NCBI RefSeq assembly: GCF_001046635.1
Contig: NZ_KQ130452.1
Coordinates: 191,001-255,000, forward strand
Length of the DNA stretch: 64,000 nt
Direction of reading: 5' to 3'
From: Novosphingobium barchaimii LL02
GTDB taxonomy: Bacteria; Pseudomonadota; Alphaproteobacteria; Sphingomonadales; Sphingomonadaceae
The position numbers and the translations under genes are program-made. The notes under the pieces are model-generated. The model was not told where the DNA came from. It saw nothing but the letters and a program-made list of their open reading frames with translations, and searched no databases. Shown one piece after another: positions 17,228 to 25,472 of the stretch. The number at the start of each line of letters is the position of its first letter. Position 1 is the first letter of the stretch.

Positions 17228-18487
17228 TTAGTCTTCGCCGACCTGTTCTTCGTCGGCTTGCTCGTCACCGATCTGCTCCAGCGCGGTCTCTGCCTTTTCG
17301 GCAGCCGCCGCTTTTGCCGCGTCGTCGACGTGGGTCATCTTGAGCTTGCCGTTCTCCACCGCGAAGGCGAGCTTGCCCTCGACCAGGTCGAGCGCATCGC
17401 GGCCGAACACTTCGTAGCGCCAGCCCTCCAGCAGGCTGAGGTTCTTGCGCACGCCGGCGGCCAGCAGTTCCAGCTCATCGCTGCGGGCAAGCAGGCGCGA
17501 GGCGGCATCGATTTCCCGCGCGCGAATCTTCAGCAGCAGCTTGAGCAGGTCGGCGACCAGGGTGCCTTCCTTGCCCAGCGGCGCGCCGCGCGGGGCGCGG
17601 GCGGGCATTTCGTCGTCGGGCAGGGCTTCCGCCTTGGCGAGGACGTTCATCAGGCGGCGTCCGATATCGTTGTCCTTCCAGCCTTGCGACAGGCCGCGTA
17701 CCTTGGCGAGGTCGCCCTGAGTCTTGGGCGGATGGCTGGCGATGTCGGCGATCGTTTCGTCGCGGGCGATGCGGCCGCGCGGGATGTTCTTGCCCTGGGC
17801 TTCCATCTCGCGCCACTCGGAGATGGCTTTCAGGCGGCCGAGAACCTGCGGGTTGCGGCCCGGCGCCTTGATTCGCTTCCAGGCCTGGGCCGGGTCGTTG
17901 CGGTAATGCTCGGGGTCGGCCAGCTTTTCCATTTCCTGGTCCAGCCACTCGCCCCGGCCCGTCTTGATCAGGCGCTTGAGCATCTTGGGGAAGATCTTGG
18001 AAAGGTGCGTTACGTCGCCGATGGCATATTCAATCTGGCGATCGGTCAGCGGGCGGCGCGACCAGTCGGTGAAGCGGGCGCCCTTGTCGATCGTCAGGCC
18101 CTGCCACGATTCGACGAGGTTGGAGTAGCCGATCTGCTCCGACTGGCTGATCGCCATCATCGCGATCTGGGTGTCGAAGATCGGGTGCGGCGTGCGCCCC
18201 GTGAAGTTGAACACGATCTCGACGTCCTGGCCGCCCGCGTGGAAGACCTTGAGGACGTCCTCATTGTCGGTCAGCAGGTCCCACAAGGGCTTCAGATCGA
18301 GGTCGGGAGCGAGCGGATCGACCGCCGCCGCTTCCTCGGTATTGGCGATCTGTACGAGGCACAGCTCCGGCCAATAGGTGTTTTCGCGCATAAACTCGGT
18401 GTCGACGGCCACGAAATCGGATTTCGCGAGGCGCGCGCACAAATCGGCGAGTTCTTCGGTTTTCGTTATCAGCGGGTGAATTTTCAT
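17228..18487 (-). CDS. rnd: Ribonuclease D
   Basis: The 419-residue 3'-5' exoribonuclease trims tRNA precursors and other stable RNA. The DEDD nuclease domain (residues ~1-190) shows VAVDTEFMRENTYWPELCL (first D and E), FHAGGQDVEIVF (second D) and YAIGDVTHL (the YxxxD). An HRDC domain follows (~205-290). The acidic, Ala/Glu-rich tail (~385-419) is longer than in E. coli RNase D and of unknown role. The ATG at 18487 is the natural start. A small hypothetical gene lies 66 bp upstream in the same direction and could share its transcript. Confidence 0.94.
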   Translation of the reverse strand: MKIHPLITKTEELADLCARLAKSDFVAVDTEFMRENTYWPELCLVQIANTEEAAAVDPLAPDLDLKPLWDLLTDNEDVLKVFHAGGQDVEIVFNFTGRTPHPIFDTQIAMMAISQSEQIGYSNLVESWQGLTIDKGARFTDWSRRPLTDRQIEYAIGDVTHLSKIFPKMLKRLIKTGRGEWLDQEMEKLADPEHYRNDPAQAWKRIKAPGRNPQVLGRLKAISEWREMEAQGKNIPRGRIARDETIADIASHPPKTQGDLAKVRGLSQGWKDNDIGRRLMNVLAKAEALPDDEMPARAPRGAPLGKEGTLVADLLKLLLKIRAREIDAASRLLARSDELELLAAGVRKNLSLLEGWRYEVFGRDALDLVEGKLAFAVENGKLKMTHVDDAAKAAAAEKAETALEQIGDEQADEEQVGED

Positions 18488-18553
18488 TGAACAGGGGCGT
18501 TACGCCTAACGTGGCATGGGATCAACGCCCTGTGTTGCGGTTTTGTCGTATGT

Positions 18554-18898
18554 TTATTTCCGGCCCGGCAGAAGCGCGCATATACGCTGCAGCAGCGAGG
18601 GCTTTTCGTGGGCCGACAGCGCGGCGATGCTTTCGGCGGTGACGAGGCGGCGGCGCAGCTGCGATCCGGTGGTGTGGATGCCGGGCGGGGGCAGGTGCCA
18701 GGCCTCCACCTCGCCGTCGGACGGGGCTTCGGGCTCGGCAAGCCGGCGCAGTTCGAGAACCCCGGCGGAAGGCTGCTGCGGCTCGGCGGGGGCGGAGATG
18801 GGGGCATCGGCCCATTGCGGGAACGCGGGCAGCTCTAGGCTTCCGCCCTGAGAGAGGGCGGTTTGCGGGAGAACTTCGTCCAGCTTGTGTGCCAGCAT
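18554..18898 (-). CDS. Hypothetical protein, 114 aa, Pro/Ala-rich
   Basis: I do not recognise a domain. The protein starts MLAHKLDEVLPQTALSQGG, has a proline- and acid-rich middle (APISAPAEPQQPSAG; EPEAPSDGEVEAWHLPPPG), and ends with a basic stretch (RRRLVTAESIAALSAHEKP) and LLQRICALLPGRK. It has no signal peptide or membrane helix. It lies 66 bp upstream of rnd on the same strand and is divergent from aspS (179 bp). Position and orientation make it more likely real than the overlapping frames, but the call is weak. Confidence 0.5.
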   Translation of the reverse strand: MLAHKLDEVLPQTALSQGGSLELPAFPQWADAPISAPAEPQQPSAGVLELRRLAEPEAPSDGEVEAWHLPPPGIHTTGSQLRRRLVTAESIAALSAHEKPSLLQRICALLPGRK

Positions 18899-19077
18899 GT
18901 CTTGTCCTGCTTGTCTTGTGCGACCCCTTGTCCGGTCAGTTTAGAGGCCAATGGTTTATTTCGTGTTACCGCCGCGCAGATTGCCCACCGCGCGAAAACC
19001 TAGTCTGGAAATCGCCCGCTCACTCGACTAGGGCCGCGCTGATCTGATTTCGACCATTTGAAGAGCACGAACCCGCC

Positions 19078-20904
19078 ATGACCCATCCCTATCGCTCTCA
19101 CACCTGCGGCGCCCTGGGCGCGGCCGAGGTTGGCCAGACCGTCCGCCTTTCGGGCTGGGTACACCGCAAGCGCGACCATGGCGGCGTTCTGTTCGTCGAT
19201 CTGCGCGACCACTACGGCCTCACCCAGGTCGTCACCGACAGCGACAGCCCCGCGCTGGCCGTGCTCGATTCGCTGCGCGCGGAAAGCGTCGTGACCATCG
19301 AGGGTACCGTGAAGGCCCGCAGCGCCGGCACCGTGAACCCCAGCCTCGCCACGGGCGAGATCGAGGTCTATGCCCGCTCCGCCACGGTCATCAGCCGCGC
19401 CGAGGAACTGCCGATGCCGGTGGCCGGCGAGCAGGAATATCCTGAGGACATCCGCCTCAAGTACCGCTTCCTCGACCTGCGCCGCGAGACGCTGCACGCC
19501 AACATCGTCAAGCGCACCAAGGTCATTTCTGACATGCGCCGCCGTATGGAAGGCATTGGTTTCACAGAATATTCCACGCCGATCCTGACCGCGTCGAGCC
19601 CGGAAGGCGCGCGTGACTTCCTGGTTCCCAGCCGCATCCATCCGGGCAAGTTCTATGCGCTGCCGCAGGCGCCGCAGCAGTACAAGCAGCTGCTGATGGT
19701 CGCCGGTTTCGACCGCTATTTCCAGATCGCGCCGTGCTTCCGCGACGAAGATCCGCGCGCGGACCGTCTGCCGGGCGAATTCTACCAGCTCGACTTGGAG
19801 ATGAGCTTCGTCACCCAGGAAGAGATCTGGGAGACCATGGAGCCGGTGCTGCAGGGCATCTTCGCCGGTTTCGCCGAGGGCAAGCCGGTCACCCCCTCGG
19901 GTGAATTCCGCCGCATTCCGCACGCGCAGTCGATGCTGGACTACGGTTCGGACAAGCCCGACCTGCGCAACCCGCTGCTGATCAAGGACGTGACCGAGCA
20001 CTTCGTCGACTCGGGCTTCGGCATCTTCGCCGGCATCGTGGCGGGCGGCGGCGTTATCCGCGCAATCCCGGCTCCGGGCGCAGGCGCTGGCAGCCGCAAG
20101 TTCTTCGACGAGATGAACAACTGGGCGCGCAGCGAAGGCTTCTCGGGCCTTGGCTACATCAACATCAAGGACGGCGTCCCGGGCGGCCCGATCGCCAAGA
20201 ATCACGGCGAGGAAAAGACCGCCGCGCTGATCGAAGCGCTGGGCCTTGGCCCCAACGACGGCGTGTTCTTCGCCGCCGGCAAGGAAGAGCAGGCCGCCAA
20301 GCTGGCCGGCCTTGCCCGTACCCGCACCGGCGAGCAGCTCGACCTGATCGACAAGGACCGCTTCGAGCTGTGCTGGATCGTCGATTTCCCGTTCTACGAA
20401 TGGGACGAGGACAACAAGAAGGTCGATTTCGCGCACAACCCGTTCTCGATGCCGCAAGGCGGCATGGAAGCGCTGGAGAACCAGGACCCGCTCACCATCA
20501 AGGCGTTCCAGTACGATCTGGTCTGCAACGGCTTCGAGATCGCTTCGGGTTCGATTCGCAACCAGTCGCCCGAACTGATGGTCAAGGCGTTCGAGATGAC
20601 CGGCCTCACCAAGGCCGACGTGGAAGAGCGCTTCGGCGGCCTCTACCGCGCGTTCCAGTACGGCGCCCCGCCTCACGGCGGCATGGCGGCGGGCGTGGAC
20701 CGCATCGTGATGCTGCTGTGCGGCGCGCAGAACCTGCGCGAGATCTCGCTGTTCCCGATGAACCAGCGCGCCGAAGACCTGCTCATGGGCGCGCCGTCGC
20801 CCGCCGAGCACAAGCAGCTGCGTGACCTGCACATGCGCGTGGTGGAGCCGGTGAAGCAGGCCGCTCCAGCGGCTGGCAACGTGGTCGCCCCAAGCGCGGG
20901 CTGA
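19078..20904 (+). CDS. aspS: Aspartyl-tRNA synthetase (probably non-discriminating, Asp/Asn)
   Basis: This 608-residue class II synthetase has the bacterial layout: an N-terminal OB-fold anticodon domain (~1-110), a catalytic core with motif 2 ([19 protein letters not shown]), a GAD insertion (~300-410), and motif 3 ([14 protein letters not shown]). In the anticodon domain the sequence RDHGGVLF has His at the position that marks non-discriminating bacterial AspRS, which also charge tRNA-Asn for later amidation by GatCAB. That specificity is inferred from the family. The ATG at 19078 is followed directly by the conserved [13 protein letters not shown] strong hairpin follows. Confidence 0.95.
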   Translation: MTHPYRSHTCGALGAAEVGQTVRLSGWVHRKRDHGGVLFVDLRDHYGLTQVVTDSDSPALAVLDSLRAESVVTIEGTVKARSAGTVNPSLATGEIEVYARSATVISRAEELPMPVAGEQEYPEDIRLKYRFLDLRRETLHANIVKRTKVISDMRRRMEGIGFTEYSTPILTASSPEGARDFLVPSRIHPGKFYALPQAPQQYKQLLMVAGFDRYFQIAPCFRDEDPRADRLPGEFYQLDLEMSFVTQEEIWETMEPVLQGIFAGFAEGKPVTPSGEFRRIPHAQSMLDYGSDKPDLRNPLLIKDVTEHFVDSGFGIFAGIVAGGGVIRAIPAPGAGAGSRKFFDEMNNWARSEGFSGLGYINIKDGVPGGPIAKNHGEEKTAALIEALGLGPNDGVFFAAGKEEQAAKLAGLARTRTGEQLDLIDKDRFELCWIVDFPFYEWDEDNKKVDFAHNPFSMPQGGMEALENQDPLTIKAFQYDLVCNGFEIASGSIRNQSPELMVKAFEMTGLTKADVEERFGGLYRAFQYGAPPHGGMAAGVDRIVMLLCGAQNLREISLFPMNQRAEDLLMGAPSPAEHKQLRDLHMRVVEPVKQAAPAAGNVVAPSAG

Positions 20905-20914
20905 TCCAGCAGGG

Positions 20915-20946
20915 GCGGTTTCCTCTCCCGGCGGGGGAGGAACCGC
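20915..20946 (+). terminator. Stable hairpin after aspS
   Basis: Six pairs (GCGGTT/AACCGC) plus seven more after a one-base bulge (CCTCTCC/GGGGAGG) form a strong stem 10 bases past the aspS stop. There is no T-run, so it could be a weak terminator or a 3'-end stabiliser; the VOC gene starts 27 bases later. Confidence 0.45.
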
Positions 20947-20972
20947 GCTGCGCGCCCCGGCGTTGCTTCCCC

Positions 20973-21389
20973 ATGCAGCACATTTCCCTCATCACCCTGG
21001 GCGTCACCGACGTGCCCCGCGCCAAGGCCTTCTATCGCGAGGGATTCGGCTGGGAGCCGGTGTTCGAGCAGGACGAGGTCGCCTTTTTCCAGATGAACGG
21101 ATTCGTTTTCGGCCTGTGGGACAAGGCCCAGCTCGAAGCGGACATGGAACGCCCCTGCGCGCCGGCGGGCAGTTTCGCGCTGGCCCACAACCTTGAAAGC
21201 GCAGAAGCGGTCGACGCAAGGCTGGCACGGCTCGTCGGGGCGGGCGCCACGCTGCTGCGGGCTGCGGGTGCCCCGGCGCATGGCGGTTATCGTGGATATG
21301 TCGCCGATCCCGATGGCAATGCATGGGAAATCGCTTGGAATCCTGCATGGACCGTGGATAACGCAGGTCATGTGGCCTTCGGGGTTTAA
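20973..21389 (+). CDS. VOC superfamily (glyoxalase/bleomycin resistance-like) protein
   Basis: The 138-residue single-domain protein has the paired beta-alpha-beta-beta-beta modules of the vicinal oxygen chelate fold: MQHISLITLGVTDVPRAKAFY at the start, then AFFQMNGFVFGLWD and, in the second module, YRGYVADPDGNAWEIAWNP. Such proteins bind metals and act as isomerases, dioxygenases or antibiotic-binding proteins. The metal-ligand set is not clear enough to name an activity. It lies 68 bp after aspS and 86 bp before acpP, in the same direction. Confidence 0.85.
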   Translation: MQHISLITLGVTDVPRAKAFYREGFGWEPVFEQDEVAFFQMNGFVFGLWDKAQLEADMERPCAPAGSFALAHNLESAEAVDARLARLVGAGATLLRAAGAPAHGGYRGYVADPDGNAWEIAWNPAWTVDNAGHVAFGV

Positions 21390-21475
21390 CCCAAGCCCCT
21401 TGCCAGCGCGCCGCCCAGTGATTAGGGCGGCTGTCGAATTACCAATCCTCCGAATTTTTGAAGGGGTCTATACAC

Positions 21476-21712
21476 ATGAGCGATACCGCCGATCGGGTTA
21501 AGAAGATCGTCGTCGAGCATCTGGGCGTTGAAGCCGAGAAGGTCACCGAAGACGCAAGCTTCATCGATGATCTGGGCGCAGACTCGCTCGACATCGTCGA
21601 GCTGGTCATGGCCTTCGAAGAAGAATTCGGCGTCGAAATCCCCGACGATGCAGCCGAAAAGATCAGCACCGTCTCCGATGCCATCAAGTACATCGAAGAG
21701 AACAAGGGCTGA
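21476..21712 (+). CDS. acpP: Acyl carrier protein
   Basis: The 78-residue acidic four-helix protein carries growing acyl chains in type II fatty-acid synthesis. The phosphopantetheine attachment serine is S37 in [10 protein letters not shown], and the sequence is canonical throughout ([40 protein letters not shown]). An AAGGGG ribosome site lies 9 bases before the ATG at 21476. It is followed by fabF after 208 bp; that gap contains an 8-bp inverted repeat (CGACAGGC/GCCTGTCG, 21785-21819) that might attenuate transcription, consistent with acpP being made in large excess over FabF. Confidence 0.97.
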   Translation: MSDTADRVKKIVVEHLGVEAEKVTEDASFIDDLGADSLDIVELVMAFEEEFGVEIPDDAAEKISTVSDAIKYIEENKG

Positions 21713-21920
21713 TTCAGGCTTCCGCGCTGACCCTTCGGCCGTTCTTTCGGGCGAATGGGGAAGGGCGCACACCCGGATTGAAATCGACAGGCTCGACCTC
21801 TAAGGGGGCGGGCCTGTCGCCGTTTCGGGCAACTATTCTGTTTCAGGCAGCCGCAGTCTCGGACATTCGCAAATTTTCGAATGATCGCAGATTTCGGGCA
21901 ATCGCATGTCGGAGAGCATA

Positions 21921-23186
21921 ATGCGTCGCGTCGTCGTAACCGGACTTGGTCTTGTCACCCCGTTGGGGGCTGATGTCGAAACGACCTGGGCCAACATCCT
22001 TGCCGGAAAGTCCGGCGCCGGGCCGATCACGAAGTTCGATGCCTCGGACCAGAAGTGCCGCATCGCCGCAGAGGTGAAGCCGGCCGATCACGAATATGGT
22101 TTCGATGCCAACAAGCGCGTCGACCACAAGGTTCAGCGCCAGGTTGATCCCTTCATCGTCTTCGGCATTGATGCCGCGGGCCAGGCGATCGAAGACGCCG
22201 GTCTGACCGAGATGGACGAGGAAACCCGCTACATGGCCGGTTGCTCGATCGGTTCGGGTATCGGCGGCCTGCCGGGCATCGAAAGCGAATCGCTGGTTCT
22301 CGCCGCCAAGGGCCCGAGCCGCGTTTCGCCGCACTTCGTCCATGGGCGCCTCATCAATCTGATCTCGGGTCAGGTTTCGATCAAGTACGGCCTGATGGGC
22401 CCGAACCACGCCGTCGTCACCGCCTGCTCGACCGGCGCCCACTCGATCGGCGACGCTGCGCGCATGATCAAGGACGGCGACGCCGACATCATGCTGGCCG
22501 GCGGCGCCGAAAGCACCATCTGCCCTATCGGCATCGCCGGTTTCGCACAGGCACGCGCCCTCTCGACCTCGTTCAACGACGAGCCCGAGAAGGCCAGCCG
22601 TCCCTACGACAAGGACCGCGACGGCTTCCTGATGGGCGAGGGCGCAGGCGTCGTCGTGCTTGAGGAATACGAGCACGCCAAGGCGCGCGGTGCGAAGATC
22701 TACGCCGAAGTCATCGGCTACGGTCTGTCGGGCGATGCCCACCATGTCACCGCGCCGCACCCGGAAGGTTCGGGCGCGTTCCGCTCGATGGCGATGGCAC
22801 TGCGCAAGGCGGGCCTTGAGCCCAAGGACATCGACTACATCAACGCTCACGGCACCTCGACCCCGCTGGGTGACGAGCTGGAACTGGGCGCGGTGCGCCG
22901 CCTGTTCGGCGACGCCATCGACAATGTCTCGATGAGCTCGACCAAGTCCGCGATCGGCCACCTGCTGGGCGGCGCCGGCGCTGTCGAGGCGATCTTCTGC
23001 ATCCTGGCGATGCGCGACCAGATCGTCCCCCCGACGCTGAACCTCGACAACCCCAGCGAAAGCTGCGTGGGCGTCGACCTGGTGCCGCATGTCGCCAAGA
23101 AGCGTGAAGTGCGCGCCGTGCTCAACAACAGCTTCGGCTTTGGCGGCACCAATGCCAGCCTCGTGCTGCGCCGGGTAGAAGACTGA
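21921..23186 (+). CDS. fabF: 3-oxoacyl-ACP synthase II
   Basis: The 421-residue condensing enzyme elongates acyl-ACP with malonyl-ACP. The catalytic triad is visible: C169 in TACSTGAHSIG, a histidine in NAHGTSTPLGDELE, and a second in KSAIGHLLGGAGA. The end NNSFGFGGTNASLVLRR is canonical. The ATG at 21921 is preferred to the one at 21906: GGAG lies 6 bases upstream of it and the protein then begins MRRVVVTGLGLVTPLG. The cytosolic enzyme sits in the usual alphaproteobacterial order acpP-fabF-mltG, with mltG starting 5 bases after its stop codon. Confidence 0.96.
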   Translation: MRRVVVTGLGLVTPLGADVETTWANILAGKSGAGPITKFDASDQKCRIAAEVKPADHEYGFDANKRVDHKVQRQVDPFIVFGIDAAGQAIEDAGLTEMDEETRYMAGCSIGSGIGGLPGIESESLVLAAKGPSRVSPHFVHGRLINLISGQVSIKYGLMGPNHAVVTACSTGAHSIGDAARMIKDGDADIMLAGGAESTICPIGIAGFAQARALSTSFNDEPEKASRPYDKDRDGFLMGEGAGVVVLEEYEHAKARGAKIYAEVIGYGLSGDAHHVTAPHPEGSGAFRSMAMALRKAGLEPKDIDYINAHGTSTPLGDELELGAVRRLFGDAIDNVSMSSTKSAIGHLLGGAGAVEAIFCILAMRDQIVPPTLNLDNPSESCVGVDLVPHVAKKREVRAVLNNSFGFGGTNASLVLRRVED

Positions 23187-23191
23187 CACCC

Positions 23192-24166
23192 ATGATGTCC
23201 CGGCGTGGATGCGTTCTGGCAGGCGTCCTCGCCGTGGCTGTCATCGGGGCCTTGTGGAGCTTCCTTGGCGGCTGGTACGGTTCCGGCCCGCTGGCCAAGG
23301 ACCAGCACTTTATCGTCCCCAATGGCGCCAGCCTGGGGACGATCGCGGACAGGCTTCAGGAAAAGGGCGTGATCCGCTCGGCGAGCGGGTTCACCCTGCG
23401 CGCGCGCGTTTTCGGCGGCGGCGGCGGGATCAAGGCGGGTGAGTTCGCCATTCCCGCCCACGCCAGCGCATCGCGGGTGCTGGCGATCATCTCCAGCGAC
23501 GATTTCGTGCGCCGCCTCGTTACCGTGCCTGAGGGGATGCCCTCGATCATGGTCTACGAACGGCTCAAAGCGCAGACCGCGCTGACGGGCGATGTCGCCT
23601 CGCCTGCCGAAGGTTCGGTCCTGCCCGACAGCTATCCGATCGAAAGTGGTGAAACGCGCGAGGCGGTGCTGCGCCGGATGCAGGCGGCGATGAGCCGCAC
23701 GGTCAAGGAACTGTGGGACAAGCGCGCGCCGAACCTCGTGGTCAAGACGCCGGAACAGGCGGTGATCCTGGCCTCCATCGTCGAGAAGGAAACCGGAAAG
23801 CCCTCGGAACGCCGCATGGTGGCGGGGCTTTATTCCAATCGCCTCAGGACCGGCATGCTGCTTCAGGCGGACCCGACGATCATCTACCCGATCACCAAGG
23901 GCAAGCGTCTGGGCCGCCGCATCCTCCAGTCGGAGATTCAGGCGGTAAACGACTACAACACTTATACGATGGTCGGCCTGCCCAAGCACCCCATCACCAA
24001 CCCGGGCCGCGAATCGATCGCCGCCGTGTTGAACCCGGCCAAGACCGATGCGCTCTACATGGTCGCCGACGGCACCGGCGGCCACGCCTTCGCCGGCACG
24101 TTGGCCGAGCACAACAGCAACGTCGCCAAGTGGTTCGCGATACGCCGGCAGCGCGGCGAACTGTAA
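23192..24166 (+). CDS. mltG: Endolytic peptidoglycan transglycosylase MltG
   Basis: The 324-residue inner-membrane protein has one N-terminal anchor (~8-28) and a periplasmic YceG/MltG domain. MltG cleaves nascent glycan strands and helps end their polymerisation. Visible family features are a LysM-like segment (FIVPNGASLGTIADRLQEKGVI), the catalytic glutamate in LASIVEKETG, LQADPTIIYP, and the closing region YNTYTMVGLPKHPITNPG. It starts 5 bases after fabF and is surely co-transcribed with it, a common pairing of fatty-acid and wall synthesis genes. Confidence 0.94.
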   Translation: MMSRRGCVLAGVLAVAVIGALWSFLGGWYGSGPLAKDQHFIVPNGASLGTIADRLQEKGVIRSASGFTLRARVFGGGGGIKAGEFAIPAHASASRVLAIISSDDFVRRLVTVPEGMPSIMVYERLKAQTALTGDVASPAEGSVLPDSYPIESGETREAVLRRMQAAMSRTVKELWDKRAPNLVVKTPEQAVILASIVEKETGKPSERRMVAGLYSNRLRTGMLLQADPTIIYPITKGKRLGRRILQSEIQAVNDYNTYTMVGLPKHPITNPGRESIAAVLNPAKTDALYMVADGTGGHAFAGTLAEHNSNVAKWFAIRRQRGEL

Positions 24167-24170
24167 GGTT

Positions 24171-24581
24171 TCAGCGCAGCGTCCCGTCCGCAGCCTTGCG
24201 GCGGGCGTAGAGCAGTGAGCCCAGGCCGATCGCGAAGATCACCGCCGGGAAGATCGCGGCCGACCAGCCCTTGGCCGCGACCATGCCGAAGCCCAGGAAG
24301 CTCCAGCCGAACTGGACCACCACGCCGGCCAGCGAAAGCGCGAAGAATATCCATGCCGCCTTGCGCCGCGTGAGCATCAGTACCGCGCCCAGCGTACCGA
24401 CCCATACCGCGACGGCATAAGCGCTCCATGCCCATACCGGCATGGAACGGAAGGCGTCGGCAGTGACCGGGTCCGATCTGGCGAGGACATCGAGGTCGGC
24501 GCTGGCGTGCATGACATAAGCGGCATCACCAAGCAGGTTCCAGGCCAGGATGGCTAGGGCGATGATCCAGAATGCGCGCAT
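24171..24581 (-). CDS. Four-helix integral membrane protein, hypothetical
   Basis: The 136-residue protein has four hydrophobic segments (~3-22, ~48-70, ~77-97, ~105-128) and short loops, resembling small 'sugar transporter'-annotated or DoxX-like membrane proteins of unknown function. Visible features include MRAFWIIALAILAWNLLGDA and a histidine in the first loop (AAYVMHASADLD). The ATG at 24581 is used because any longer form would overlap the divergent RNA ligase-like gene. It is convergent with mltG, the two stop codons being only 4 bases apart. Confidence 0.65.
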   Translation of the reverse strand: MRAFWIIALAILAWNLLGDAAYVMHASADLDVLARSDPVTADAFRSMPVWAWSAYAVAVWVGTLGAVLMLTRRKAAWIFFALSLAGVVVQFGWSFLGFGMVAAKGWSAAIFPAVIFAIGLGSLLYARRKAADGTLR

Positions 24582-24668
24582 GACGTTCTCCCCGGCCCTG
24601 CAACTTCCCGCGATGAACTTTGCGCCGCACAGCGCATTCTGGCAATCGGGATCGATGGCGGAAGCATC

Positions 24669-25217
24669 ATGAGCAACCCTGCACCCGATTGGATCGCGAC
24701 CGGCCCCCGCAAGGCAGGGGCACCGCTGATCGTCACCGCCGAACTGCCGGACGACGTACTCGCCTGGACAGACGCCCTTCGCCGCGCGCACTACCCACCA
24801 GACCGCAATCGTCTGCGCGCCCATGTCACGTTGTTCCATGCCCTGCCGCCATCGGTGGAGGAGGAACTGATCGATGTGCTGCGCGCGCTCGCCAAAGCGC
24901 CCGCCCCGCCTGCCCGAATCGCCGGACTGATGAAACTGGGCACCGGCACCGCGCTTGCGGTGGAGAGCGCGGCGATGGTCCAGCTCCACGGCGCCATCGC
25001 AGAGCGCATGCACGGTCTGCTGACCCAGCAGGACGCCCAGCCGCTGCGCCTCCACGTGACGATCCAGAACAAGGTGACCACCCAGGCCGCCCGCGCGCTT
25101 CAGGCGGAATTGAGCGGGCAATTGCAGCCCGTTTCCTTCCGCTTCCGGGGCTTTGGGCTCTATGCATGGGAGGACGGATTGTGGCGCCCGATCCGTGTTG
25201 TCACCTTTCGTGGCTAA
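24669..25217 (+). CDS. 2'-5' RNA ligase family (2H phosphoesterase) protein
   Basis: The 182-residue protein has the two HxT motifs that define the 2H phosphoesterase fold: HVTLF near residue 53 and HVTIQ near residue 128. Members open or form 2'-5' or cyclic phosphodiester bonds in RNA or nucleotides; the physiological substrate is unknown for bacterial ThpR-like proteins. This one begins directly with the fold and has no signal peptide. It is divergent from the four-helix membrane protein and lies upstream of tRNA-Met. Confidence 0.85.
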   Translation: MSNPAPDWIATGPRKAGAPLIVTAELPDDVLAWTDALRRAHYPPDRNRLRAHVTLFHALPPSVEEELIDVLRALAKAPAPPARIAGLMKLGTGTALAVESAAMVQLHGAIAERMHGLLTQQDAQPLRLHVTIQNKVTTQAARALQAELSGQLQPVSFRFRGFGLYAWEDGLWRPIRVVTFRG

Positions 25218-25233
25218 AGGTGATTTTTCGGTG

Positions 25234-25262
25234 TTGACCGATGCCAGTCACTTACCTAAAGG
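25234..25262 (+). promoter_or_regulatory. Candidate promoter for tRNA-Met
   Basis: TTGACC (25234-25239), a 17-bp spacer and TAAAGG (25257-25262) match the sigma-70 spacing, with a near-perfect -35 box and a weak -10 box. The predicted start is about 55 bases before the tRNA. It begins just after the 2'-5' RNA ligase-like gene ends. Confidence 0.45.
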
Positions 25263-25325
25263 ACGCGGCCTGCACCGCAGCAATGGTGCACCAGATCGAG
25301 CCATCCTACGGGGCGGCCTTGATGT

Positions 25326-25402
25326 GGCGGAGTAGCTCAGCTGGTTAGAGCAGCGGAATCATAATCCGCGTGTCGGGGGTTCGAGTCCCTCCTCCGCTAC
25401 CA
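25326..25402 (+). tRNA. tRNA-Met (CAT), elongator
   Basis: This is a 77-base tRNA with the CCA end encoded. The acceptor stem GGCGGAG pairs with CTCCGCT (first pair G-U), the D-loop reads AGCTCAGCTGGTTAGAGC, and the T-arm has GTTCGAGTC. The anticodon CAT is at 25360-25362. The sequence closely follows alphaproteobacterial elongator tRNA-Met; it lacks the initiator features (three G-C pairs at the anticodon stem base, unpaired first acceptor base). A tRNA-Ile2 with lysidine-modified CAT is the alternative and looks less likely. Confidence 0.93.
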
Positions 25403-25437
25403 CTTTTCAAGAACTTAACAGCATCGCCGAAAAGTGG
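25400..25437. repeat. 9-bp inverted repeat starting in the tRNA CCA end
   Basis: CCACTTTTC at 25400-25408 and GAAAAGTGG at 25429-25437 are perfect inverted copies with a 20-base loop. The left arm includes the last three tRNA bases. It could terminate transcription, or pair to shape 3' processing. No integrase gene follows, so an attachment-site reading is not supported. Confidence 0.5.
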
Positions 25438-25472
25438 TTGCGCCGAGATCTAGGCGATAGAGGCTTCAGGCC

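Noticed and set aside
19000-20832. 610-codon open frame antisense to aspS
   Set aside because: It has no ribosome site, no recognisable motif and an atypical composition; it mirrors the strong codon bias of aspS.
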